A DNA stretch of 64,000 bases from Streptomyces bottropensis ATCC 25435. GTDB lineage: Bacteria; Actinomycetota; Actinomycetes; Streptomycetales; Streptomycetaceae. The translations under genes were made by a program, and so were the position numbers. Positions 25,141 to 33,532 of this stretch are shown piece after piece. The notes beneath the pieces were generated by a model. It ran no database searches, was not told the DNA's origin, and saw nothing but the letters and a program-made list of their open reading frames with translations. The DNA is taken from the NCBI RefSeq assembly GCF_000383595.1, contig NZ_KB911581.1, positions 4,310,496 to 4,374,495 of the forward strand, given 5' to 3'. Positions within the stretch are counted from its first letter, which is position 1. Each line of letters opens with the position of its first letter.

Positions 25141-25907
25141 CCCAGCCCTCCTCGCCGGGCCGGGTACACGCCGAACGCGGCCCCCTGGGGGTCCCGCAGC
25201 ACCGCGATGCGGGACCCCTCCGGCACGGTGGTGGGCTCCATGAGGAGAGTGCCGCCCGACTCGACGGCGACGCGAGCGGAGTCGTCGACGTCCTCCACGG
25301 CGAAGTACGGCAGCCAGTGCGAGGGCACCTCGGGCGGGAACGTGTCCTCCATCGCGATCATGCCCCCGAAGTCGGCGCCGTCGAGGCCCCACCGCGTGTA
25401 GTGCTCGCCGGCGGTCACGCTCCAGCCGAACACGGTCGTGTAGAAGGACTTGACCCGCTCCGGCGCACGGGTCAGCAGCTCGACCCAGCCGAGCGCGCCG
25501 GGCGCGTTGAACAGCCCGGCACCGGGGAAGGAGCGCGCCTGCCACAGCTGGAAGGCCGCGCCGCCCGGATCGAAAGCCACCGCGAACCGCCCGATGTCGA
25601 AGACGTCCATGGGCTCCAGCACCACGGTCCCGCCCGCCGCCCGCACGTCCCGGACCGCCGCGTCCGCGTCGCGCACGGCGAACGACACGTTCCAGGCCAC
25701 CGGCTGCGACTCCTGGTACAGCGGTGCGAGGGCGGCGACCGCCGCGTCACCGAGGTGCGCGATGCTGTAGCCGCCGGCCTCCTGGCGCGGATCGGTCCGT
25801 GGACGCCAGTCGAACAGTTCGGCGTAGAACCGCTTGGCCGCCTCCAGGTCGCTGGTCCCCAGCTCGGTCCAGCAAGGTCCACCGATGACGGGCTCGTCGA
25901 GCTTCAT
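25137..25907 (-). CDS. Two-domain VOC (glyoxalase/bleomycin-resistance) protein
   Basis: 256 residues made of two VOC modules: residues about 8-125 (PCWTELGTSDLEAAKRFYAELFDW ... FDPGGAAFQLWQ) and 138-250 (LGWVELLTRAPERVKSFYTTVFGW ... RDPQGAAFGVYP). It is like the mycobacterial Cfp30B/27-kDa antigen group. The substrate is unknown. RBS GGGAGGAAC before the ATG. Stop codon overlaps the MarR gene stop. Confidence 0.9.
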   Translation of the reverse strand: MKLDEPVIGGPCWTELGTSDLEAAKRFYAELFDWRPRTDPRQEAGGYSIAHLGDAAVAALAPLYQESQPVAWNVSFAVRDADAAVRDVRAAGGTVVLEPMDVFDIGRFAVAFDPGGAAFQLWQARSFPGAGLFNAPGALGWVELLTRAPERVKSFYTTVFGWSVTAGEHYTRWGLDGADFGGMIAMEDTFPPEVPSHWLPYFAVEDVDDSARVAVESGGTLLMEPTTVPEGSRIAVLRDPQGAAFGVYPARRGGLG

Positions 25908-25989
25908 GGTGTTCCTCCCGCGAGGGATCCGGGGCCCCTGCCAGCACGCTATGCCCGAGCCCAGGCCCCGGCCACCGGGGTACGGAGCC

Positions 25990-26382
25990 TCAGATGCCCG
26001 GGCGGTACCGCAGCGGATGGTCCGCCGGGATCTCCACCAGCACGATCTCCGTGCCGTCCGGGTCGGCGATCCACATCTCGATCAGTCCCCAGGGCTCCTT
26101 CACCGGTGGCCGCCGCACCTCCACCCCGGCCGCCAGCAGCTCCTCGTGCGCCACCGCCACGTCCGCCACCTGCAGCCACAGCTTCACCGCGGGCGAGGGC
26201 GGGGTCTCGGAGCGGCCCGCGACCTCCAGGAAGCCGCCGCCGAGGAAGTACACGACGCCCCGGTGGTCGCCCGTGCCGAACTCGCGGTACACGGGGAGTC
26301 CGAGCTGCTCGCCGTAGAAGGCGCGGGAACGCTCGGGGTCGGTGGGGCGCAGGAGGGTGCGGCTGCTGAGTACGTGGATCAT
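25990..26382 (-). CDS. Single-domain VOC protein
   Basis: 130 residues: TLLRPTDPERSRAFYGEQLGLPVYREFG at the start, VVYFLGGGFLEVAG, and GLIEMWIADPDGTEIVLVEIP with a probable metal-ligand glutamate at the end. Belongs to the vicinal oxygen chelate superfamily. Upstream of, and on the same strand as, the two-domain VOC gene with an 82-nt gap; substrate unknown. Confidence 0.88.
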   Translation of the reverse strand: MIHVLSSRTLLRPTDPERSRAFYGEQLGLPVYREFGTGDHRGVVYFLGGGFLEVAGRSETPPSPAVKLWLQVADVAVAHEELLAAGVEVRRPPVKEPWGLIEMWIADPDGTEIVLVEIPADHPLRYRPGI

Positions 26383-26526
26383 GCCGTCGAGGGTAGGCGC
26401 TGGAACGAGGGGCGCGGGTACGGGCGGGTGGGGCTTCCCGCGAGGTTCCCCGCCCCCTTTGCCGGGGCGCGAGGGCCGTTACCCTCTTCCGTGTTCGAGC
26501 CGTCAGACATCCGCCAGGAGCAGCCC

Positions 26527-27066
26527 ATGGACACCGCCGCCACCGGCCTGACCTTCCGTGACGCCACCGACGGCGACGTGGACGCCCTCGTCGCGCTGAT
26601 CGAGTCGGCGTACCGCGGGGACTCCAGCCGGGCCGGGTGGACCACGGAGGCGGACATCCTCGAAGGGCAGCGGACCGACCCCGAGGGAGTGCTGCAGGTC
26701 ATCAAGTCGCCCGACAGCCGGCTGCTCACCGTCGAGCGGGACGGCGCGGTCGTCGCCTGCTGCCAGCTCGAACTCCGCGGCGCCAACGCCTACTTCGGGA
26801 TGTTCGCGGTGAGCCCGGTCCTCCAGGGCGGCGGTCTCGGCAAGGTGATCATCGCCGAGGCCGAGCGCATCGTGCGCGAGAGCTGGGGCGCCCGGGAGAT
26901 GCACATGACCGTGATCTCCGTACGGAACGACCTCATCGCCTGGTACGAGCGGCGCGGCTACCGCCGTACGGGCCGGATGACCCCGTTCCCGTACGGCGAC
27001 GAGCGGTTCGGTGTGCCGCGGCGCGCGGATCTGCAGTTCGAGCTGCTGGTCAAGCAGCTCGGCTGA
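26527..27066 (+). CDS. GNAT-family N-acetyltransferase
   Basis: 179 residues. GNAT core: DGDVDALVALIESAYRGD, acetyl-CoA motif A in YFGMFAVSPVLQGGGLGKVIIAEAE (Q-G-G-G-L-G-K) and motif B in VISVRNDLIAWYERRGYRRTG. Acetyl acceptor is not evident. ATG at 26527 after CAGGAG. Converges with the GDPD gene, 3 nt between stops, no room for a terminator. Confidence 0.92.
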   Translation: MDTAATGLTFRDATDGDVDALVALIESAYRGDSSRAGWTTEADILEGQRTDPEGVLQVIKSPDSRLLTVERDGAVVACCQLELRGANAYFGMFAVSPVLQGGGLGKVIIAEAERIVRESWGAREMHMTVISVRNDLIAWYERRGYRRTGRMTPFPYGDERFGVPRRADLQFELLVKQLG

Positions 27067-27069
27067 GCC

Positions 27070-27753
27070 TCAGGCCGTGAAGCGGCCGGTTCGTTTGATG
27101 TCCGGGTAGTCGGTCGTCGCGCCGTCCAGCTGGAGGGCGCGGACCAGGCGCAGGTGGTCCTGGGTGTTCACCACCCAGCCGATGATGCGCAGGTTCGCCC
27201 TGCGGGCCTTCTCGGTGACCTCCAGGGTCAGCCGCCGGATGTTCAGCACGAGGGTGGCGGCGCCCACCGCCACCGCCCGGTCCACCACGTCGGGGCCGTA
27301 GCGGCTGGCGACCAGCGCGGTGCGTACGCCGGGCACGAGCCGGGCGATCTCGGCGACCGCCGCGTCGTGGAAGGACAGCACCTCGACCCGCCCCACCAGG
27401 TCGCGCCGGTGCATCACCTCGGCGAGGGAGCGGGCCGCCGCCGTGTCCTTGATCTCGGCCTGGAGCGGCGCCCGCACCGCGTCCAGGACCTCCTCGAAGG
27501 TGGGGACGCGCTCGCCGCGGCCGGCGTCGAGGGCGCGCAGCTCGGCGAGGGTCTTGTCGGCGATCGGGCCCGTGCCGTCGGTCGTCCGGTCCACGTCCGC
27601 GTCGTGCATGACGACGAGCGCGCCGTCCTTGCTCAGATGCAGATCGAGTTCGATGACGTCGAGGCCCGCGCGATCGGCGGCTACGAAGGAACGGAGGGTG
27701 TTCTCGGGTTCGACACCCATGACTCCGCGGTGACCGATGGTGAGGAAGTTCAA
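27070..27753 (-). CDS. Glycerophosphodiester phosphodiesterase
   Basis: 227 residues from a TTG at 27753 (GGAAGCGAG upstream). GDPD motifs: TIGHRGVMGVEPENTLRSF (His-Arg and Glu), VIELDLHLSKDGALVVMHDADVDRTTDG (metal-ligand Glu/Asp and catalytic His) and AEIKDT. Hydrolyses glycerophosphodiesters to glycerol-3-phosphate. No signal peptide, so cytoplasmic. Earlier ATG codons in frame (27864) have no supporting site. Confidence 0.92.
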   Translation of the reverse strand: MNFLTIGHRGVMGVEPENTLRSFVAADRAGLDVIELDLHLSKDGALVVMHDADVDRTTDGTGPIADKTLAELRALDAGRGERVPTFEEVLDAVRAPLQAEIKDTAAARSLAEVMHRRDLVGRVEVLSFHDAAVAEIARLVPGVRTALVASRYGPDVVDRAVAVGAATLVLNIRRLTLEVTEKARRANLRIIGWVVNTQDHLRLVRALQLDGATTDYPDIKRTGRFTA

Positions 27754-28187
27754 GGTTGACTCGCTTCCGTCGACGGCGGCTCGGCCCGCGTGACCGGGGG
27801 AGGGGCGGCACGCGGCTGGGGCGCAGCGTAGTCCTTGCGCCGTGCGATGCATCCGCATGTGCACGAGCCCTTTCGGGCCGTGTCACGCCGTGCCGGGCCG
27901 TGTCACGTCGCAGAACAGGACCGTTTCCGCACCGGTCGCGCACCGTCGCGCGGAGATCGGGTCATCCCTGAGTGGGCGAGTCCGGTGGGCGTTGACTCCG
28001 GGTGCCTCCGTACGGGGAGCGGGACGCACGAAGTGTGACCCATGACGCGTGTGGCAGGAGATTCAGCGGTTAGGTGCCAGGGGTGGCGGGAAGATTTCCG
28101 GCTGGATCGCTCAAGATCGGTCTTGCGGTGAGGAACCCTCGCTACGTACGGTGTCACTACGAAAGGTTCTCCCGTGGAGGATGGGTC
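27754..28187. other. Gap between GDPD and DUF6421 genes
   Basis: 434 nt of divergent promoter region. It holds the ECF-like promoter at 28132-28155 and the GGAGG site at 28176-28180 for the DUF6421 gene. Otherwise I see no gene; the short plus-strand frames here lack homology cues. Confidence 0.4.
28132..28155 (+). promoter_or_regulatory. Possible ECF-sigma promoter for DUF6421 operon
   Basis: GGAACC at 28132-28137, 15-nt spacer, GTC at 28153-28155. This resembles the GGAAC / GTC elements used by SigE-like ECF sigma factors. Start codon is about 30 nt further on. Confidence 0.35.
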
Positions 28188-29585
28188 ATGACGGAAATTC
28201 TTGTGCAGATGGCTACGGAGGGCGTTGTTCCTTCGGTCGGTAGGGTGGTGGAGCACCCGGCCTGGCCCGTGCTCAAGGATGCCGTGGAGCGGATCCGGCC
28301 CTGGCAGTCCAAGGACGGCTCGATCGACTTCGACGCCGAGCACGCCCCCGCCGCGGGAGAGGCCGAGAAGGCCGTCGAGGAGGTCGTCGGGGCCGTCGAG
28401 GCGCTGTCCCCGCTGCTGCCGCACGACGCCGCCTACCACGAGGCCCTCGTCAGGGACCTGCGGCGCTGGGCCGAGGACGGCTTCGAGGTGCCCGACTTCC
28501 TGGACTCGCTGCTGGCCTTCCAGCCGGCCGCCGACCGCGCGGACGGCCTCCAGCACCTCGTGGTGTTCCCGATGTACACCCAGAACGGCAACCCCGACCG
28601 CAACCTCGAAGCGGTCGTGCTGCGCATGGTCTGGCCCGACTGGCTGGCCGAGCTGGAGCGCACCCGGTACGACAACCCGCTGTTCTGCGGCATCACCTTC
28701 GAGGACTTCACCGCCGGTTACGACACCAACTCGGCCGTTCTCTTCCCGGAGACCATCGCCGTGCGCGAGGCCCCGGCGCGCTTCTCGTGGGGCGGCATCT
28801 TCTGCGACCGCGAGGCCGCCCGCTTCCGCCGCGTCACCGACGCCGCCGTCGACATCCTGGGCCTGGAACTGCCCGAGGACGTCGCCGCGATGGTCCACGA
28901 CCAGAAGCGTTGCGAGGAGGCCTTCGTCCTGTGGGACATGGTCCACGACCGCACCCACAGCCACGGCGACCTGCCCTTCGACCCCTTCATGATCAAGCAG
29001 CGCCAGCCGTTCTGGATGTACGGCCTGGAGGAGCTGCGCTGCGACCTCACCGCCTTCAAGGAGGCCGTGAAGCTGGAGGCCGACGGCGTTCCGCAGGCCC
29101 GTGACGTGCAGTACGCGGTGCTCTTCGACCGCATGTTCCGCTTCCCGGTCACCGGCGAGCGGGTCCGCAACTACGACGGCCTCGGCGGGCAGCTCCTCTT
29201 CGCCTACCTGCACAAGCACGACGTGGTCCGCTGGACCGACAACAAGCTGCACATCGACTGGCAGCGGGCCCCGCAGGTCACCAACCAGCTCTGCGCCGAC
29301 ATCGAGCAGCTCTACCGGGACGGCATCGACCGCCCGAAGCTCGTCCACTGGTTCGCCGGATACGAGCTGGTCGCCGAGTACCTCGCCCCGCACCCCGGCT
29401 CCCGCTGGGCCAAGGGCCCCGACGCCCTGGATCTGACGCAGCCGCCGCGGAAACTCGTCGACGACGTGCTTCCGGACGAGTTTCCGCTCAGCATGTTCTA
29501 TGAGGCGCTCGCCAAGAAGCTGAAGACCGTGATCGCCTCCACCAAGGGCATCACCGCGGCGAACGCCGAGCGGGTCGCCGCGTGA
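28188..29585 (+). CDS. DUF6421 family protein
   Basis: 465 residues, soluble, no signal peptide. Conserved-looking blocks include LVVFPMYTQNGNPDRNLEAV, FETIAVREAPARFSWGGIFCDREAARFRRV-type region, and MVHDRTHSHGDLPFDPFMIKQRQPFWMYGLEELRCDL. The clustered His/Asp/Glu (HDRTHSHGD, EELRCD) look like metal ligands, which is inference. I recognise the family as DUF6421, with no assigned function. Start at 28188 is fixed by GGAGG 7 nt upstream. It heads a three-gene set with an SDR and a PLP lyase at 47- and -4-nt spacing. Confidence 0.88.
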   Translation: MTEILVQMATEGVVPSVGRVVEHPAWPVLKDAVERIRPWQSKDGSIDFDAEHAPAAGEAEKAVEEVVGAVEALSPLLPHDAAYHEALVRDLRRWAEDGFEVPDFLDSLLAFQPAADRADGLQHLVVFPMYTQNGNPDRNLEAVVLRMVWPDWLAELERTRYDNPLFCGITFEDFTAGYDTNSAVLFPETIAVREAPARFSWGGIFCDREAARFRRVTDAAVDILGLELPEDVAAMVHDQKRCEEAFVLWDMVHDRTHSHGDLPFDPFMIKQRQPFWMYGLEELRCDLTAFKEAVKLEADGVPQARDVQYAVLFDRMFRFPVTGERVRNYDGLGGQLLFAYLHKHDVVRWTDNKLHIDWQRAPQVTNQLCADIEQLYRDGIDRPKLVHWFAGYELVAEYLAPHPGSRWAKGPDALDLTQPPRKLVDDVLPDEFPLSMFYEALAKKLKTVIASTKGITAANAERVAA

Positions 29586-29632
29586 GCGCCGCAGTCGCGG
29601 GCGTCTCGGACGCCGCTCAGGAGGCGAGGACC

Positions 29633-30385
29633 ATGCAGAACGGCAACGGTGCACTGAGTGGCGCGGTGATCGCGGTGGCCGGCGCGGGCGGACCCGCCGG
29701 CCGGGCGGCCCTGCTGCGGCTGGCCGACGCGGGCGCGATCGTCGTCGGCTCCGACAACGACCCCGAGCGGCTCTCCGAGGCCGTGGACGCGGCCCGCTAC
29801 GCACACGGCGGTGCCACCGTCGTCGGCGACACGGTCGATCTGCTGGACCTCCGGTCGACCCGTGACTGGGCCAACCGCATCGAGAAGGACTTCGGACGGG
29901 TCGACGGCCTGGTCCACCTCGTCGGCGGCTGGCGCGGCAGCGAGACCTTCACCAGGACCAGCCTCGACGACTGGGACTTCCTGGAGATGCTGCTGATCCG
30001 CACGGTGCAGCACACCTCCCTCGCCTTCCACGAAGCCCTGCAGCGCAGTGAGCGCGGTCGGTACGTCCTGATCAGCGCGGCCGGCGCCAGCAAGCCCACG
30101 GCGGGTAACGCCGCCTACGCCGCCGCCAAGGCCGCCGCCGAGGCGTGGACGCTCGCCACCGCCGACTTCTTCCGCAAGGCGGGCGGGCCGGACGGGCCGA
30201 CCTCCGCGGCTGCGATCCTGGTGGTGAAGGCGCTGGTGCACGACGCGATGCGCGCCGACCGCCCCAACGCGAAGTTCGCGGGCTTCACGGACGTCAAGGA
30301 CCTGGCCGACGCCATCGCCGACGTCTGGGAGAAGTCCGCCGCCGAAGTGAACGGAAACCGTCTGTGGCTGACCGATACGCCGTGA
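29633..30385 (+). CDS. SDR-family oxidoreductase
   Basis: 250 residues. Rossmann start VIAVAGAGGPAGRAALLRLADAGA; GLVHLVGGWRGSET where NAG is usual; serine in YVLISAAGASKPT; and AYAAAKAAAEAW supplying the Tyr-x3-Lys pair. It is thus a likely active NAD(P)-dependent dehydrogenase of unknown substrate. ATG at 29633 follows AGGAGG-N8; a GTG at 29582 overlapping the DUF6421 stop is in frame but has no ribosome site. Stop overlaps the next gene by GTGA. Confidence 0.85.
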   Translation: MQNGNGALSGAVIAVAGAGGPAGRAALLRLADAGAIVVGSDNDPERLSEAVDAARYAHGGATVVGDTVDLLDLRSTRDWANRIEKDFGRVDGLVHLVGGWRGSETFTRTSLDDWDFLEMLLIRTVQHTSLAFHEALQRSERGRYVLISAAGASKPTAGNAAYAAAKAAAEAWTLATADFFRKAGGPDGPTSAAAILVVKALVHDAMRADRPNAKFAGFTDVKDLADAIADVWEKSAAEVNGNRLWLTDTP

Positions 30386-31452
30386 ACCCTCCGAAGACCG
30401 ACGCCCGACGCCATCACGACCCGGAGATCCGCGGCTTCGCCAGCGACAACTACGCGGGCGTCCATCCCGAGGTGTTCGCCGCCCTGGCCCTGGCCAACGG
30501 CGGACACCAGGTCGCGTACGGCGAGGACGAGTACACCGAGAACCTGCAGCGGATCGTCCGCAGCCACTTCGGTGCCACCGCCGAGGCGTTCCCGGTCTTC
30601 AACGGCACCGGCGCCAACGTCGTCGCGCTCCAGGCGGTCACCGACCGCTGGGGCGCGGTGATCTGCGCCGAGAGCGCGCACATCCACGTCGACGAGGGCG
30701 GCGCCCCGGAGCGCATGGGCGGCCTCAAGCTGCTCACCGTGCCCACACCCGACGGCAAGCTCACCCCCGAGCTGATCGACCGGCAGGCGTACGGCTGGGA
30801 CGACGAGCACCGCGCGATGCCGCAGGTCGTCTCGATCACCCAGAGCACCGAACTCGGCACGCTCTACACGCCCGAGGAGATCCGCGCGGTCTGCGAGCAC
30901 GCCCACGCGCACGGCATGAAGGTGCACCTGGACGGGTCCCGGATAGCCAACGCCGCCGCCTCCCTGGACGTGCCCATGCGGACGTTCACCAATGCGGTCG
31001 GCGTCGACCTGCTCTCGCTGGGCGGCACCAAGAACGGCGCCATGTTCGGTGAGGCCGTGGTCGTCATCAACCAGGACGCCGTCCGCCACATGAAGCACCT
31101 GCGCAAGCTGTCCATGCAGCTCGCCTCCAAGATGCGCTTCGTGTCGGCACAGTTGGAGGCCCTGCTGGCGAAGGACCTCTGGCTGCGCAACGCCCGGCAC
31201 TCCAACGAGATGGCCCAGCGGCTCGCCGAGGGCGTCCGCGCGGTCCACGGGGTGGAGATCCTCTATCCGGTGCAGGCCAACGCCGTCTTCGCCCGCCTCC
31301 CGCACGACGTCGGCGAACGCCTTCAGAAGCGCTTCCGCTTCTACTTCTGGGACGAGGCCGCCGGTGACGTCCGCTGGATGTGCTCCTTCGACACCACCGA
31401 GGAGGACGTGGACGGGTTCGTGGCGGCGCTCAAGGAGGAGATGGCTCGCTGA
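30382..31452 (+). CDS. Threonine-aldolase-like PLP-dependent lyase
   Basis: 356 residues, fold type I. IRGFASDNYAGVHPEVFAAL start, FPVFNGTGANVVALQ, HIHVDEGGAPERMGG, KVHLDGSRIANAAASLDVP (PLP-binding Asp and Arg), and SLGGTKNGAMFGEAVVV with the Schiff-base Lys. These are low-specificity L-threonine aldolase / beta-eliminating lyase features. GTG at 30382 overlaps the SDR stop (GTGA), so the operon is translationally coupled. A serine/threonine aldolase joined to an SDR and DUF6421 suggests a beta-hydroxy amino acid or amino-alcohol pathway, which is inference. Confidence 0.9.
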   Translation: MNPPKTDARRHHDPEIRGFASDNYAGVHPEVFAALALANGGHQVAYGEDEYTENLQRIVRSHFGATAEAFPVFNGTGANVVALQAVTDRWGAVICAESAHIHVDEGGAPERMGGLKLLTVPTPDGKLTPELIDRQAYGWDDEHRAMPQVVSITQSTELGTLYTPEEIRAVCEHAHAHGMKVHLDGSRIANAAASLDVPMRTFTNAVGVDLLSLGGTKNGAMFGEAVVVINQDAVRHMKHLRKLSMQLASKMRFVSAQLEALLAKDLWLRNARHSNEMAQRLAEGVRAVHGVEILYPVQANAVFARLPHDVGERLQKRFRFYFWDEAAGDVRWMCSFDTTEEDVDGFVAALKEEMAR

Positions 31453-31486
31453 GCGCTGCATAGATATGCGGTCACCCGAAAATTCA

Positions 31487-31516
31487 TTGACTCTCGGGTG
31501 ATCGTTTTTCTATGCT
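31487..31516 (+). promoter_or_regulatory. Sigma-70-type promoter for leaderless transglutaminase-like gene
   Basis: TTGACT (31487-31492), 18-nt spacer, TATGCT (31511-31516). The predicted start site falls 7-9 nt downstream, on or beside the ATG at 31525. No ribosome site precedes that ATG, so the mRNA is probably leaderless. Confidence 0.7.
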
Positions 31517-31524
31517 CTGCGGGC

Positions 31525-32118
31525 ATGGAACTGATCCAGTGGAACCCGGACCTGTCCGCTTATTCGGTGGCCGACGACGCCATCGACCATCACAGTCCGG
31601 TCGTGCGGCGGACCGCCGCGCAGCTCGCCAAGGGCGTGGAAGATTCGTATAGCTATGCGAGAGCGGCGTTCGAGTTCGTCCGCGACACCATCACGCACTC
31701 CCAGGACGCCGGCGACCCGCGCGTCACCTGGTGCGCGTCCGACGTCCTCACACACCGCACCGGGATCTGCTACGCCAAAGCTCATGCCTTGGCCGCGCTG
31801 CTGCGTGCCGAGGACATTCCGACCGCGCTCTGCTACCAGCGGCTGGCGCACGACGACGGCGACGGACACGTGATCCACGGCCTGGTCGCCGTGCGCTTCA
31901 ACGGCGCCTGGCACCGCCAGGACCCCCGGGGCAACAAGCCCGGCGTGGACGCCCGGTTCTCGCTGGAGGGGGAGTGCCTGGCCTTCGTCCCGGATCCCGG
32001 GGCGGGCGAGTCGGACCTCCCGGTGCTCCACGCCGCCCCGCATCCTGCCGTGCTCGGCGCCCTCCGGGCCGCCCGCGACCGGGCACAGCTCTGGAGGGCG
32101 CTCCCGGCGATGCTGTGA
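31525..32118 (+). CDS. Transglutaminase-like domain protein
   Basis: 197 residues. Papain-like transglutaminase core: FEFVRDTITHS, then Cys in LTHRTGICYAKAHALAALLRAEDIPTALCYQRL, His in GHVIHGLVAVRFNGAWHRQDPRG (the WH..D pattern). The Cys-His-Asp triad is intact, so it may be a peptidase or deamidase-like enzyme; bacterial relatives are mostly unassigned. Cytosolic. A longer frame from 31498 overlaps the -10 element, so the ATG at 31525 is preferred and appears leaderless. Confidence 0.88.
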   Translation: MELIQWNPDLSAYSVADDAIDHHSPVVRRTAAQLAKGVEDSYSYARAAFEFVRDTITHSQDAGDPRVTWCASDVLTHRTGICYAKAHALAALLRAEDIPTALCYQRLAHDDGDGHVIHGLVAVRFNGAWHRQDPRGNKPGVDARFSLEGECLAFVPDPGAGESDLPVLHAAPHPAVLGALRAARDRAQLWRALPAML

Positions 32119-32125
32119 CGGCGGG

Positions 32126-32854
32126 TCAGCGCGCCTCGGCCTCGCGGACCTGCTCCGGGGTCGGGGCCGTGCCGCCGAGGTGGGCCGGCATCCACCAGGT
32201 GTCGTCCGGGCCCTTGGGGCGGACCGGGTAGGCGCGCTGGGCGGCCTCCAGCAACTCCTGGACACGCTCGCGGAGCTGACGGGTGATGGCGCCCGCGTAC
32301 TTGTCCTTGGAGGCCTCTATCGCCTCGCCCACCCGGATGGTGATCGGGATGTGGCTGCGCTTGAAGTTGCGCGGGTGGCCCTTGGTCCACAGCCGCTGGG
32401 TGCCCCACACGGCCATCGGGATCAGCGGGACGCCCGCCTCCTGGGCCAGCCGGGCGGCGCCCGACTTGAAGCTCTTGAGCGTGAACGACTGCGAGATGGT
32501 GGCCTCGGGGAAGACACCGATGATCTCACCGGAACGCAGCGAGTCCAGCGCGTGCGCGTAGGCCGCCTCACCCTGCTTGCGGTCCACCGGGATGTGCCGC
32601 ATGTTGCGCATCAGCGGACCGGACACCTTGTGCCGGAACACCGACTCCTTGGCCATGAAGCGCACCAGCCGCTTCTGCGGCAGCGCCGCCAGGCCGTCGA
32701 AGATGAAGTCCAGGTAGCCGATGTGATTGCTCACCAGCACCGCGCCGCCCGAGCGCGGAATGTTCTCCGAACCCTTGAGGTCGATCTTCAGGTCCCAGAC
32801 CTTGAACAGGGTTTGGGCGAGACCGATCGCGGGGCGGTAGACAAGCTCTGCCAT
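32126..32854 (-). CDS. 1-acyl-sn-glycerol-3-phosphate acyltransferase family protein
   Basis: 242 residues. PlsC motifs: VLVSNHIGYLDFIF (HX4D), the AKESVFRHKVSGPLMRNMRHIPVDR region, IIGVFPEATISQSF (motif III) and VPLIPMAVWGTQRL. Likely acylates lysophosphatidate or a related lyso-lipid at the membrane. ATG at 32854 with AGGG-type site further upstream. Its end is 7 nt from the end of the convergent transglutaminase gene, with no terminator between. Confidence 0.92.
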   Translation of the reverse strand: MAELVYRPAIGLAQTLFKVWDLKIDLKGSENIPRSGGAVLVSNHIGYLDFIFDGLAALPQKRLVRFMAKESVFRHKVSGPLMRNMRHIPVDRKQGEAAYAHALDSLRSGEIIGVFPEATISQSFTLKSFKSGAARLAQEAGVPLIPMAVWGTQRLWTKGHPRNFKRSHIPITIRVGEAIEASKDKYAGAITRQLRERVQELLEAAQRAYPVRPKGPDDTWWMPAHLGGTAPTPEQVREAEAR

Positions 32855-33040
32855 GGGCGGAGTGGACCCTTCTCTCTCCCTGGGACGGGGTCTCCCGGCG
32901 GGAAGTTACGCAGCCGTAGGTTTACGGCATCCCGCAGATCGTGCCCCAAGAACGCACGAGTAGCCAGTCTTGGCGCTCGCCGGAGGCGAGATTCTCGTCA
33001 CGTCGGGCACACGATCGACCACCGGACGTCCATGCGGTCT

Positions 33041-33457
33041 TTACCCGGCGCGTACGGTCACCCGTCGGACCATCAGATACAGCTCGCACCCCAGGCAGTA
33101 CCCGAAGGCCGCGTTGAGGAAGGCCGCCGCGAGCGCCGCGCCGGTCGCCGCCAGTCCCAGCCACGCGGGGCCCGCCGTGAGACCGACCAGGCCCACCGCG
33201 GCGAAGACCAGCCCGACCGCCTGCGCGAACCGCGGTGGCTGCGGCGCCTCGAACTCCGTCGGCGCTCCGAGCCGCGGCCGCAGCAGCGTGCGGAAGACCC
33301 AGCCGTACGGCGAACGCCCCACCCCGCTCGCCGCGCCCAGCGCGAACGCGAACGTCTGCCAGGCCAGCAGCCAGGCGCTCCCGGTGATCAGTACGACCGC
33401 CAGCACCACGGTCGTCATGGCCGCCCCGAAGCGCGGGCCCCTCACATCGATGTCCAT
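33041..33457 (-). CDS. DUF4395 membrane protein
   Basis: 138 residues, four hydrophobic helices. N-terminal MDIDVRGPRFGAAMTTVVLA, middle GVGRSPYGWVFRTLLRPRLG, and near the end FGYCLGCELYLMV with a CxxC that is a hallmark of DUF4395. The family resembles DoxX/thiol-redox membrane proteins. Here it is divergent from a thioredoxin-like gene, which strengthens a role in membrane thiol-disulfide exchange. No clear ribosome site. Confidence 0.88.
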   Translation of the reverse strand: MDIDVRGPRFGAAMTTVVLAVVLITGSAWLLAWQTFAFALGAASGVGRSPYGWVFRTLLRPRLGAPTEFEAPQPPRFAQAVGLVFAAVGLVGLTAGPAWLGLAATGAALAAAFLNAAFGYCLGCELYLMVRRVTVRAG

Positions 33458-33495
33458 GCGTCAAGCATTCCGCAGGCCAATCTCTTCCGGGGGCC

Positions 33496-33523
33496 GGGAA
33501 TCTTTGCAGTCTCGTGAACGCTG
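33496..33523 (+). promoter_or_regulatory. SigR-like promoter for thioredoxin-like gene
   Basis: GGGAAT at 33496-33501, 18-nt spacer, GCTG at 33520-33523. The SigR (disulfide-stress) consensus in Streptomyces is GGGAAT-N18-GTTG, so there is one mismatch. The predicted start falls within a few bases of the GTG at 33533, giving a leaderless or near-leaderless mRNA. Confidence 0.45.
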
Positions 33524-33532
33524 AAGCACGCT

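Noticed and set aside
27903..29804. 633-codon minus-strand frame
   Set aside because: Antisense to DUF6421, which has a ribosome site and a recognised family.
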